In this document: positions 1 to 6,845 of the stretch, in pieces
How positions within the stretch are numbered: position 1 is the stretch's first letter
Layout of the letters: every line of letters begins with the position of its first letter
Assembly: GCA_021795275.1 (NCBI GenBank)
Contig: JAJYPO010000080.1
Coordinates: 1 to 9,578, forward strand
DNA from: Nitrospirota bacterium
GTDB lineage: Bacteria > Nitrospirota_A > Leptospirillia > Leptospirillales > Leptospirillaceae
Length of the DNA: 9,578 nt
Reading direction: 5' to 3'
The notes under the pieces: model-generated
Databases searched by the model: none
What the model saw: only the letters and a program-made list of their open reading frames with translations
What the model was told of the DNA's origin: nothing
Program-made: the position numbers and the translations under genes

Positions 1-473
1 TCCGGACTTACGCGAAGGGACTCCTTGTCCTCTGGATTTCGAAGTCGACCCTGGACCGGGCGCATGAACCCCCGGGAACAGGGCTTCTGTCCCGAAGTTT
101 CGTCCGCAGGATAGCGCTGGCCAATCCTAGGCTGGCTCCCTACGGATTGGCGGCGGTCGCCTGTCTTCGTTCGGGAAAGCTCTGGCCCATTCTTCGAAAG
201 AAGGCCGTCTACGGAAACTCCCTGGCCCAGGTCGCCCAGTACCTCAGGACAGGAGTCGCCCAGGCGGGATTCCTCTCCGAGTCCCAGGCGATGGTTCTCG
301 GACGGCTTGTCAAGGGGGATTTCGTCATCCTGTCGCCCCTCTGCTCGCCTTATCTCTCCCAGGAGATGGGGATCGTCACCCGGTCAGGGAACAAACGGGA
401 GGCCAGGGCTTTCGAGGACTATCTCCTGGGGGCCAAGGCCCAGGGATACCTGATGACGCACGGTTACCATTGA
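1..473 (+). CDS. modA: Molybdate ABC transporter, periplasmic binding protein ModA (5' end missing)
   Basis: This is the C-terminal part of the periplasmic protein that captures molybdate (or tungstate) and delivers it to ModBC. The reading frame is open from base 3, so about 156 residues are visible. Given the usual family size of about 230-260 residues, the signal peptide and first lobe lie off the left edge. Family marks seen are YAKGLLVLW near the start, then RIALANPRLAPYG, a GNSLAQVAQYLRTG segment, and an AGFLSESQA segment, which match the hinge and second lobe of ModA. The C-terminal ARAFEDYLLGAKAQGYL followed by GY is the typical last helix. The usual GEN motif reads GNS here, so this is a somewhat divergent member. 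The TTG at 147 is internal and not a start. modB follows 16 bases later on the same strand. Specificity for molybdate over tungstate is inferred from the family and from modB and modC. Confidence 0.93.
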   Translation, partial: RTYAKGLLVLWISKSTLDRAHEPPGTGLLSRSFVRRIALANPRLAPYGLAAVACLRSGKLWPILRKKAVYGNSLAQVAQYLRTGVAQAGFLSESQAMVLGRLVKGDFVILSPLCSPYLSQEMGIVTRSGNKREARAFEDYLLGAKAQGYLMTHGYH

Positions 474-475
474 CC

Positions 476-483
476 AGGGAGGG
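476..483 (+). promoter_or_regulatory. Ribosome binding site of modB
   Basis: AGGGAGGG contains a GGAGG core and ends 6 bases before the modB ATG at 490. It begins just after the modA stop and fills most of the 16-base gap. No promoter or terminator fits in this gap, so modA and modB should share a transcript. Confidence 0.7.
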
Positions 484-489
484 CGGATC

Positions 490-1170
490 ATGATCCATTC
501 GGCCCTGTCGGTCACGGTGGCCCTCTCCTTCCTGACGGCCACGATCCTCTCCGTCCTGAGTCTGCCCCTGGCCGGATGGATCGTCTTCTCCCGGAGTTCC
601 TGGACGACGCTCGGAGAGTCGATCCTGACGCTCACCCTCGTCCTTCCCCCGGCCGTCCTGGGTTATCTTCTTCTGGTGGTCTTCAGTCCGGACAGCCTTC
701 CGGGATCCCTCATGGCCCGTCTGCTTGGTCATCCTCTTCCCTTTTCCTTCGCTGGCCTCCTCTTGGCCTCCCTGATCTACAGCCTCCCCTTCTCGGTTCA
801 GCCGGTCGCCCAGTCCTTTCGGCAGATTCCGCTCCGGACCATCGAAATGGCGCGGATCCTGGGAGCGCGTCCTTTCACGGTCTTCCGGAAGATCGTGGTC
901 CCGATGTCGCTTCCCGGGCTGGCGACGGGATGGGTTCTGGGATTTGCCCATACGGTGGGGGAGTTCGGAGTGGTCATGATGGTGGGAGGAAATATCCCCG
1001 GCGAGACCCGGACCCTTTCCCTCAAGGCCTATGACGACCTTCTGTCGATGAAAGCGCACGGGGCCCGGGACTCGGTTCTTATCCTTCTCCTGTTTTCCTC
1101 CGTCTCCCTTGTCGCCCTCAATCTCCTCCGACGGAAAGGGGTGGACCCCCATGCGCCCGATGCCCCTTGA
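490..1170 (+). CDS. modB: Molybdate ABC transporter, membrane permease ModB
   Basis: ModB forms the inner-membrane channel, as a homodimer, through which molybdate passes from ModA to the cytoplasm, powered by ModC. The protein is 226 residues, normal for the family. Hydrophobic segments lie near residues 6-32, 42-65, 85-105, 140-165 and 195-212. The cytoplasmic EAA loop that docks on the ATPase runs from about residue 118 (IEMARILGARPFTVFRKIV) to LPGL at 141-144. Directly after it comes the ModB hallmark EFGVVMMVGGNIPGETRTL at about 158-176, followed by SLKAYD. The ATG at 490 is chosen because of a strong ribosome binding site 6 bases upstream. Its 3' end overlaps modC by 20 bases, which suggests coupled translation. 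The GNIPGETRTLSL motif is characteristic enough that I am confident of the assignment. Confidence 0.97.
   Translation: MIHSALSVTVALSFLTATILSVLSLPLAGWIVFSRSSWTTLGESILTLTLVLPPAVLGYLLLVVFSPDSLPGSLMARLLGHPLPFSFAGLLLASLIYSLPFSVQPVAQSFRQIPLRTIEMARILGARPFTVFRKIVVPMSLPGLATGWVLGFAHTVGEFGVVMMVGGNIPGETRTLSLKAYDDLLSMKAHGARDSVLILLLFSSVSLVALNLLRRKGVDPHAPDAP
1135..1141 (+). promoter_or_regulatory. Ribosome binding site fixing the modC start
   Basis: AAAGGGG lies inside the modB coding region and ends 9 bases before ATG 1151. An upstream TTG at 1109 in the same frame has no comparable site. ATG 1160 would be 18 bases away, which is too far. This supports 1151 as the modC start. Confidence 0.65.
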
Positions 1171-1966
1171 GGTCGATCTCGTCCTGCCAAGGCTGGGAGC
1201 GACCCCTTCCGGGAGGCGGGTCGTCTTCACCCTCTCCCGGGACTCCGGAATTCTGGGACTCTGCGGACCTTCGGGATCGGGGAAGACGACGCTTTTGCGG
1301 GTGATGGCCGGTCTTTGTCCCAAAGCCTCGGGGGTCGTCCGGGTGGATGGGGTTCCCTGGCTTGACAGCAACCTGGGAACGGATCTCCCTTTGGAAGGGA
1401 GGTCCGTGGCGTATCTCCCTCAGGGAGTCTCTCTCTTTCCCCACATGAATGTCCGGGAGAATCTTGTCTTTGCCTCCCGGCTGGCGGGGTCCGCACGCGT
1501 TGTGAAAAGGCCGCCTTCGACAGGAAGGCTTGCCGGGTTCAGGTCATTCTGGAGGGCCAGGGGTCTTCCCGGATGGGCGCAGGAGGTCGTCGAGCTTTTC
1601 GGGGTCTCCCGCCTCCTTGAAAAAAGGAGCGGGGAGCTCTCCGGCGGACAGGTCACACGGATCGCTCTGGCCAGGTGCTTTCTCAGATCTGCCCGGCTTT
1701 ACCTTCTCGACGAGCCCTTTGCGGGAGTCGATCCGGAGGGCCGGGCCAGTCTGGGCCGGATATTGGCCGGACTCCTGGCAAGGCGGCAGGCGATGGCCCT
1801 TCTGGTCACCCATACGCCGGACGAGCTTTGTTCCCTGGCCGGCGGAATGGTCCGTCTTCTTCCGGAAGAGGACGGGGACGGGAGTCCTGGCGTTCCGGTC
1901 TCCCCGGGAAGAATGTCGGAGACTGAGGCAAGGGGCCTTCTCGCCAGAAGCGGAGGATGGGAATGA
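1151..1966 (+). CDS. modC: Molybdate ABC transporter, ATP-binding protein ModC (short form)
   Basis: This is the ATPase that energises molybdate import through ModB. All nucleotide-binding motifs are present in 271 residues: Walker A GPSGSGKT (39-46), Q-loop YLPQG (Q91), signature LSGGQ (163-167), Walker B LYLLDEP (183-189) and the switch histidine in VTHTPDEL (H221). The start at 1151 is chosen over an in-frame TTG at 1109 because of its ribosome binding site, and it overlaps modB by 20 bases. Typical ModC is about 350 residues with a C-terminal Mop/TOBE molybdate-binding domain. Here only about 45 residues follow the switch histidine, so that domain is absent. A basic stretch at about residues 115-145, between Q-loop and signature, looks longer than usual. 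The stop codon overlaps the next start as ATGA. The ATPase call is certain; the ModC name rests on position after modAB. Confidence 0.94.
   Translation: MRPMPLEVDLVLPRLGATPSGRRVVFTLSRDSGILGLCGPSGSGKTTLLRVMAGLCPKASGVVRVDGVPWLDSNLGTDLPLEGRSVAYLPQGVSLFPHMNVRENLVFASRLAGSARVVKRPPSTGRLAGFRSFWRARGLPGWAQEVVELFGVSRLLEKRSGELSGGQVTRIALARCFLRSARLYLLDEPFAGVDPEGRASLGRILAGLLARRQAMALLVTHTPDELCSLAGGMVRLLPEEDGDGSPGVPVSPGRMSETEARGLLARSGGWE
1952..1956 (+). promoter_or_regulatory. Ribosome binding site fixing the start of the Spy-like gene
   Basis: GGAGG directly abuts an ATG at 1957 (no spacing), which makes that start unlikely. It sits 6 bases before the ATG at 1963, an ideal distance. The site therefore selects 1963, whose ATG forms the ATGA overlap with the modC stop. 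Confidence 0.7.
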
Positions 1967-2460
1967 ATGCGGGTATCAGGACAGGAATCCTTGTGGCGGG
2001 GACTCTTCTCCTCACCCATCCCGGAGGAGTCTCGGCCCACGGAATGATGCCGGCAGACATGGCCTCTCTTGCTCCGGGCCGGGTCATCGCCGTCATGGAG
2101 TCCGACTTTCTGGTCCCGGATGGTTTCGGGCGGCTTCCCGGACCCCTTTTTTACCTGGGCCACAAAAAGGCGCTCGGACTCTCCCGGCACCAGATCGAGA
2201 AGATCCGGAACATCGCCCGGACCATCATGCCGGCGACCGTACGGCAAGGGATGGCGATCGAGGCCCTCAAGAGAAGAGTCGTCCGTCTCTCCGACGGCCG
2301 GAAACCCCTGAGGGAGGAAGAGCTCCGGAGAGTTCTCGGTCGGATCGGAATGATGGAATCGAAGGCAGACCTTGACCACATCCTGGCCCATCGGGCCTGT
2401 CTGGATCTTCTGACCCCCGGGCAGCGGAATCGGCTGTTTGCCCTTCTCTCCTCCCGCTAG
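1963..2460 (+). CDS. Secreted LTxxQ protein of Spy/CpxP (periplasmic metal/stress) type
   Basis: This is a small periplasmic protein of 165 residues. Residues 1-25 form a signal peptide: a basic start, the hydrophobic run GILVAGTLLL, and a probable cut after VSA (23-25). The mature part is largely helical and charged. It carries two motifs of the kind repeated in Spy, CpxP and related metal-resistance proteins: LSRHQ (73-77) and LTPGQ (150-154). Mature residues that could bind metal include H26, M28, M29, M33, H68, H76, H139, H143 and C146, but no defined site is visible. Family members act as periplasmic chaperones or as stress/metal sensors that restrain a signalling partner. Which role applies here is unknown. 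Its start overlaps the modC stop (ATGA), so it is the fourth gene of the mod operon. Its stop is shared with polX on the other strand. The signal peptide is clear; the family call is moderate. Confidence 0.65.
   Translation: MNAGIRTGILVAGTLLLTHPGGVSAHGMMPADMASLAPGRVIAVMESDFLVPDGFGRLPGPLFYLGHKKALGLSRHQIEKIRNIARTIMPATVRQGMAIEALKRRVVRLSDGRKPLREEELRRVLGRIGMMESKADLDHILAHRACLDLLTPGQRNRLFALLSSR
2457..2460. other. CTAG palindrome giving both convergent genes their stop codon
   Basis: On the plus strand bases 2458-2460 read TAG and end the Spy-like gene. On the minus strand bases 2459-2457 read TAG and end polX. The two operons therefore overlap by four bases with no spacer. No stem followed by a T-run is visible on either side. 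A weak 6-base stem (CTCCGG 2489-2494 with CCGGAG 2505-2510) has no T-tract. Confidence 0.95.
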
Positions 2461-4217
2461 ACGAATTTCGCTTCATCCTCCGGCCCGCTCCGGGTCTTCC
2501 TCTTCCGGAGAAAGTCCAGAAGCTCTCCCAAAGGACGGGCATTGATGACATCCGAAGCCTCGATCCATCCCCTCCGGGCCTGGCCCACCCCCCATTCGAG
2601 ATTGTCGAACTCCCCCGTGGTGTGGGCATCGGAGTTGATGGCAAGCCGTACCCCCTCGTCTTTGGCCATGCGGCAGTAGATGTCGGTCAGGTCGAGGCGC
2701 TCCGGATGGGCGTTGACCTCAAGGGCCACCTGGCGCTCCCGGGCCTTTCTGAGAACCCGGAGCATGTCAAGGTCGTAGGGCTCCCGTTCCCCGATCAGGC
2801 GACCGGTGGGATGAGCCAGGATGTTGAACCGGGGATGGTCCATGGCCCGGAGGATGCGGGTCGTCTGGTCGGCCCGGGAGAGGGAGAATTTGCTGTGCAC
2901 CGCCCCCACGACCAGGTCGAGAGACTCAAGAACGCTGTCGGGCAGGTCGAGCTGTCCGTCTTCGAGGATATCCACTTCGATTCCCTTCAAGAGGGCGAGA
3001 TCGGGAAAGAGGGAGCGGAGACGGTCGATTTCCTCTCCCTGGTCCCGGAGGGCGGCCGGACCAAGACCATGGACCATCGTGAGGCGCCGGGAGTGGTCGG
3101 TGATGGCCAGATAGGACCATCCCCGGTCGCGTGCGGCCTCGGCCATCTCCCGGACACTGTTGTGGCCGTCGGTCCTCCGGGTGTGGGCGTGCAGGTCGCC
3201 CTTGAGGTCGGGGAGGGAGACAAGGGCGGGAAGGGGGCCCCGGGCGGACCTCTGGATCTCCCCGCGATCCTCCCGGAGCTCGGGAGGGATGATCGAAAGG
3301 CCCAGGATGCGGTAGACCGATTCCTCGGTCTCTCCGGCGACAAGGGTCTTCCCCCGGAAGACCCCGTATTCGTTGATCTTGAGCCCCCGGTCCTGGGCGA
3401 GCCTCCGGAGGGCGATATTGTGGGCCCGGGATCCGGTGAAGTAGACGAGGGCCGCCCCGAAGGAGGTGGGGGGCATGACCCGGAGGTCGACCTGGATCCC
3501 GGAGGAGAGGACGACACTGGCTTTGGTTGAGCCGCTGGCGAGAACGCGGTCCACCCCCTCCCAGGAGACGAAGCTTTGGACGACGGGCTCCGGATCCTCC
3601 GTGGTGACAAGGACGTCGAGATCACCCACCGTTTCCTTCATCCGCCGGAAACTTCCGGCAACGACCACCTCCCGGACCCCCCGGACTCCCTTGAGGAGGG
3701 GGACCAGAGGTCTGGCATACTGGGCGGCTGTGGCCAGCTTGTAGCGGCGAACCTTGGCCAGTCTGGCCTCGACCGACTTAATGAGGCGCTCTTCTGAGCG
3801 GGGGCCGAATCCCCGGAGTTTGGCCACCCGGTGGTCCCGGAGCGCCCGGTAGAGTCCGTTGATATCGTGCACCCCGAGTTCCTCGTAGAAGGTCCGGACC
3901 TTCTTGGGACCGAGGCCGGGGATCTCGAGAAGGTCGGTCAGGTGGGGCGGAAACTCCTTCTGGAGCTTGTCCAGGGCCGACAGTCGTCCTGTGGACAGGA
4001 TCTCCCGGATCTTTCCGTCGAGGTCCGTGCCCACCCCCGGGATCCGGGGAAGATGGCCGGTTTTGGAGAGGGCTTCGGAGAGGCTCTCCCCCCACTCCCC
4101 CACGGTCCGGGCGGCGTTTCGGTAGGCCCGGACCCGGAAGGGGTTGTCCCCGCGGACCTCAAGCAGATCGGCCACCTGGTCGAAGATCCTCGCGATATCG
4201 GCATTGTGGACGAGCAT
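2457..4217 (-). CDS. polX: DNA polymerase/3'-5' exonuclease PolX
   Basis: This bacterial family-X repair polymerase fills short gaps during base excision repair and carries a separate PHP metal-dependent nuclease. It has 586 residues (Bacillus subtilis PolX is about 570). In order it shows an N-terminal helical 8-kDa-type domain, helix-hairpin-helix motifs (IPGLGPKKV at 99-107, LRGFGPRSEERL at 134-145), and the polymerase motif GSFRRMKETVGDLDVLV (188-204). The catalytic aspartates are D199 and D201, with the third, D244, in VDLRV. The PHP domain has HAH (343-345), D350, TDH (H375), E414, H441, H469, H504 and DAH (D530, H532). All expected metal ligands appear present, so both activities should work. 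The ATG has AAAGGGGGAGG close upstream. It lies 41 bases after the TolC-type gene on the same strand, with a hairpin between. Its stop overlaps the convergent mod operon. Confidence 0.97.
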   Translation of the reverse strand: MLVHNADIARIFDQVADLLEVRGDNPFRVRAYRNAARTVGEWGESLSEALSKTGHLPRIPGVGTDLDGKIREILSTGRLSALDKLQKEFPPHLTDLLEIPGLGPKKVRTFYEELGVHDINGLYRALRDHRVAKLRGFGPRSEERLIKSVEARLAKVRRYKLATAAQYARPLVPLLKGVRGVREVVVAGSFRRMKETVGDLDVLVTTEDPEPVVQSFVSWEGVDRVLASGSTKASVVLSSGIQVDLRVMPPTSFGAALVYFTGSRAHNIALRRLAQDRGLKINEYGVFRGKTLVAGETEESVYRILGLSIIPPELREDRGEIQRSARGPLPALVSLPDLKGDLHAHTRRTDGHNSVREMAEAARDRGWSYLAITDHSRRLTMVHGLGPAALRDQGEEIDRLRSLFPDLALLKGIEVDILEDGQLDLPDSVLESLDLVVGAVHSKFSLSRADQTTRILRAMDHPRFNILAHPTGRLIGEREPYDLDMLRVLRKARERQVALEVNAHPERLDLTDIYCRMAKDEGVRLAINSDAHTTGEFDNLEWGVGQARRGWIEASDVINARPLGELLDFLRKRKTRSGPEDEAKFV

Positions 4218-4236
4218 CGCCTCCCCCTTTCTGTCC

Positions 4237-4278
4237 GAGACCCCCTCTCTCCCCTTTGTCAGGGAGGGGAGAGGTCTC
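4237..4278 (-). promoter_or_regulatory. Imperfect hairpin between the TolC-type gene and polX
   Basis: GAGACC (4237-4242) can pair with GGTCTC (4273-4278). Inside it, TCTCCCCT (4248-4255) pairs with AGGGGAGA (4265-4272), leaving a 9-base loop (4256-4264) and a 5-base bulge on one side. The structure spans the stop codon of the TolC-type gene (4259-4261) and ends about 8 bases before the polX ribosome binding site. No T-run follows in either direction, so it does not look like an intrinsic terminator. It could slow or process the transcript and lower polX expression, but that is inference. Confidence 0.5.
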
Positions 4279-5674
4279 CCACGGCGTAATGGTAAAGAAC
4301 GACCTTCTGGGCCAGGGAATATTTGGCCGTGACCAGATCGGCCCGGGCCTTTCGAAGCGAGGTCTGGGCGTCGATCACATCGAGGGCCGTCGCCATCCCT
4401 GCGCTGTAGGAGCCTTCCTCGAGACGGTCGTATTCGAGGGCGTTGGAAAGTTCGGCCCGGCTTTCGGCCAGCTCCTGCCGGGCCTCCACAATGTCGAGGT
4501 AGGCCTGGCGGACCTGCGAGGAGACCGAAAGCTCCGTCTCCTCCTTCTGGTGGATCGACTCGTTTAAAAAGGCCCTGGCCTGATGGATCTGGGCCAGGTT
4601 TCCGCCTCCCTCGAAGATGGGAATGTTGAGGACCCCTCCAAAGGCGAAGGAGGAATAGGGGCCGCTGGGAAGAGAGGGAAACCCCAGGGCCGACGGAGGA
4701 ATCTGGGCCAGAAAGTACTGGGCCTGCCCGGTCAGGGAGGGATAGTTCTGGCGCCAGGTCACCTTGAGGTTCTCCTGGGCCGCATTGACCGAATGACGGG
4801 CCGCCAGAAGAGAGGGATTGGATTCGGCAGCCTTCTCTAGATCCGGCAGAAGGCGGGCCCGCAGTCCCTCGGGGAGCGGAAAGTCGGTGACGGGAACATA
4901 GTGTTTTTCCGTAAGATCTCCGAGGGTGGTGGCCAGGACGATCTGGGCTTTTTTCCGGACGTTCACCGCCTGGATCCTCCCGAGGAGGGCGTTGGCCAGG
5001 TTGACTTTAGCCTGGGTCACGTCGGCCTTCAGGCCCATGCCGGCCTTGAGCCGCATGAGGGAGGCGTCGAGATGGTTGCGCGCGTCGATCACATTGAGCC
5101 TGGTCACCTTTTCCTGCTCGATCGCCTCGATCAGGGCATAGTAGGTCGTTTCCACATCCCGGACGATCGATTGGGAGGTTTCGAGATAGGCATCCTTCTG
5201 GGCTCTTAAGGACCATTTTCTCTGGGAGATCTGGGAGGTGGTCCGGCCAAAGTCGAAGATCAGCTGCGTGAGGGTCACGGTCATGAGCTGGACATCGACA
5301 AACTGGTAGTTCGGAAAGAGAAAAAATCCGAGAAAGCTGTTTGCATAGGTGTTCTGGTAGGAAGCCTGGAGCTGGGGAAGGTAACTCGAACGGGCCTGGG
5401 TCTCCGTGGCCCGGAGATTCCGGATCCGGTCCTGGTCGATCTTCCGGAGCGGACGAAGGTGGAGGGCCCGGCGAACGGCCTCCTTCATCGTGATCGGAAC
5501 CCCCGAAAGATTCGGAGAGGTCAACGCCTCCTCCGTTGTCGTCCGGGACTGGGCCTTGGCCTCCCCGGCTTGGCCCCCGACAAGAAGCAGGGCTAAAAAA
5601 AGGGCGGAGAGTTCCCTTCGGACGGGGGCTCTCCCGACTGTTCCGGACCGGATTGGATCAAACCATGTCATCAT
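4259..5674 (-). CDS. TolC-family outer membrane efflux channel
   Basis: This is an outer-membrane factor: a trimeric barrel with a long periplasmic helical tunnel that gives an inner-membrane pump an exit to the outside. It has 471 residues, normal for the family. A signal peptide ends near residue 41, with hydrophobic core ALFLALLLVGG and probable cut AKA|QS. Two internally repeated outer-membrane-efflux domains follow. The first contains ITMKEAVRRAL (61-71), SYLPQLQASY (97-106), IFDFGRT (139-145) and GLKADVTQAKVNLANA (214-229). The second contains YPSLTGQAQYFL (311-322), IPIFEGGGNL (351-360) and MATALDVIDAQTSLRKA (427-443). Long coiled-coil-like helices lie between. Start 5674 is an ATGATG pair; 5671 is equally possible, and GGGAG lies 4 or 7 bases upstream respectively. 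It follows the second permease by 28 bases in the same direction, so it is very likely the dedicated exit channel of that exporter. Confidence 0.93.
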   Translation of the reverse strand: MMTWFDPIRSGTVGRAPVRRELSALFLALLLVGGQAGEAKAQSRTTTEEALTSPNLSGVPITMKEAVRRALHLRPLRKIDQDRIRNLRATETQARSSYLPQLQASYQNTYANSFLGFFLFPNYQFVDVQLMTVTLTQLIFDFGRTTSQISQRKWSLRAQKDAYLETSQSIVRDVETTYYALIEAIEQEKVTRLNVIDARNHLDASLMRLKAGMGLKADVTQAKVNLANALLGRIQAVNVRKKAQIVLATTLGDLTEKHYVPVTDFPLPEGLRARLLPDLEKAAESNPSLLAARHSVNAAQENLKVTWRQNYPSLTGQAQYFLAQIPPSALGFPSLPSGPYSSFAFGGVLNIPIFEGGGNLAQIHQARAFLNESIHQKEETELSVSSQVRQAYLDIVEARQELAESRAELSNALEYDRLEEGSYSAGMATALDVIDAQTSLRKARADLVTAKYSLAQKVVLYHYAVGDLSPP

Positions 5675-5702
5675 GCGTCTCCCGCCGTTTGGGTGTTTCT
5701 GA

Positions 5703-6836
5703 TCAGTCGAGCGCCTTCCGGAAGCGCAGGGTGGAGAGTGTCAGAAGGCCGATCCCGATCCCCGCCAACGCCAGAAGGTCGGGCCAGAGGACCGCGATCC
5801 CGACCCCCTTTAAAAAGGTGGCCCGGATCACGACCAGATAGTAGCGGAGGGGGTCCAGGTAGGTCACCCACTGCATGGGCCGGGACATGCTGGCGATCGG
5901 AAAGCTGAATCCCGACAGGGTGAACATGGGATTCGAGACGAAGAAGTTCAACCCGAAGGCCTGCTGCTGGGTCCGGACCATGGTGGAAATCAGGAGTCCC
6001 AGACCCAGGGTGCTCAGGAGAAAGAGTCCGGTTCCCAGCATCAGGATGAAGGGATTGCCCACGAAGGGCACCTGGAACCAGAGGACTCCGAAAAGGGCCA
6101 CGAGAACGGTCTCGGCAAATCCGATCAGAAAGAAGGGGATCGTTTTTCCCAGAATGAATTCGTAGGGGCGGATGGGAGAGACCATGATCTGTTCGAGCGT
6201 CCCGATCTCCCGCTCCCGGACGACGGCGGAGGCGGTCAGGGAGACGGTGAGGATCAGCGAAAGCGTTCCCACCACCCCCGGGACGAAAAACCATCGTCCG
6301 TCCAGATCGGGGTTGAACCAGGGACGCTGGGCCATCCCGAGGTCGACCACCCGGGCCGTGATTCCGCCCGGGATCCGTGTCGCAAAGGTGCTTCCCGCAT
6401 TGGCCGAATAGGTCGCCGCGATCTGTTCGACATAGCCCAGGGCGATCAGGGCGGTGTTGGAGTTCGTTCCGTCGACCACGACCTGGACGGGGGCCTTTTG
6501 TCCCTTCAGGAGATAGGCCGCAAATCGCGGCTGTATGGTGATCCCCACCGTTGCGGTTCCGTCGTCGATCGCCCGGCGGACATCTTGTTCCGTCCCGGCG
6601 ATTTTCACGACATCGAAGCGGGTGCTGGCGACGAAGTGGGAGATGAGCTCCCGGCTTTCCTGGGAATGGTCCCGGTCGAGGATGACAGTGTTGACGTGAT
6701 AGACCTCGAAGGTTGCCGCATAGCCGAAGATCAGCATCTGCATAAGGGGCGGCACGACCAGGCGGAACATGGCCCACCGGTCTCGCCTGATCTCGAGAAG
6801 TTCCTTGACAAGGATGCGGATGATCCGTTCGAACAT
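5703..6836 (-). CDS. ybhR: ABC-2 type exporter membrane subunit, YbhR-like
   Basis: This is one of two membrane halves of a YbhFSR-type ABC exporter. It has 377 residues. The layout is typical: a cytoplasmic start with KELLEIRRDR (11-20), one membrane segment at about 23-42, a periplasmic domain at about 45-180 with VDGTNSN (121-127) and PWFNPDLD (172-179), then five hydrophobic segments from 183 to the C-terminus. The EREIGTLEQIMVSPIRP motif (208-224) is the coupling region seen in ABC-2 permeases. LSGFSFPI (307-314) and YLDPLRYYLVV (326-336) lie near the end. From memory of the E. coli proteins it resembles YbhR more than YbhS, for example in the ATFEV segment and the GTNSN/GRNSN motif. It starts 9 bases after the first permease stops, with only a weak upstream GAG as ribosome binding site, so it probably depends on translation of that gene. 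Substrate cannot be read from sequence. Confidence 0.92.
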   Translation of the reverse strand: MFERIIRILVKELLEIRRDRWAMFRLVVPPLMQMLIFGYAATFEVYHVNTVILDRDHSQESRELISHFVASTRFDVVKIAGTEQDVRRAIDDGTATVGITIQPRFAAYLLKGQKAPVQVVVDGTNSNTALIALGYVEQIAATYSANAGSTFATRIPGGITARVVDLGMAQRPWFNPDLDGRWFFVPGVVGTLSLILTVSLTASAVVREREIGTLEQIMVSPIRPYEFILGKTIPFFLIGFAETVLVALFGVLWFQVPFVGNPFILMLGTGLFLLSTLGLGLLISTMVRTQQQAFGLNFFVSNPMFTLSGFSFPIASMSRPMQWVTYLDPLRYYLVVIRATFLKGVGIAVLWPDLLALAGIGIGLLTLSTLRFRKALD

Positions 6837-6845
6837 GGCGCCGTC

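Noticed and set aside
376..1371. A 331-codon minus-strand open frame across modA, modB and modC
   Set aside because: It is antisense to three confirmed genes, has low-complexity charged composition and shows no domain.
2479..2510. A possible terminator at the convergent junction
   Set aside because: The only stem seen is six bases with a 10-base loop inside polX, and no T-run follows it on either strand.
2622..3530. A 302-codon plus-strand open frame antisense to polX
   Set aside because: Its composition (Gly, Pro, Glu, Asp, Val) is what reverse reading of a GC-rich gene gives. polX is intact on the other strand with all catalytic residues.
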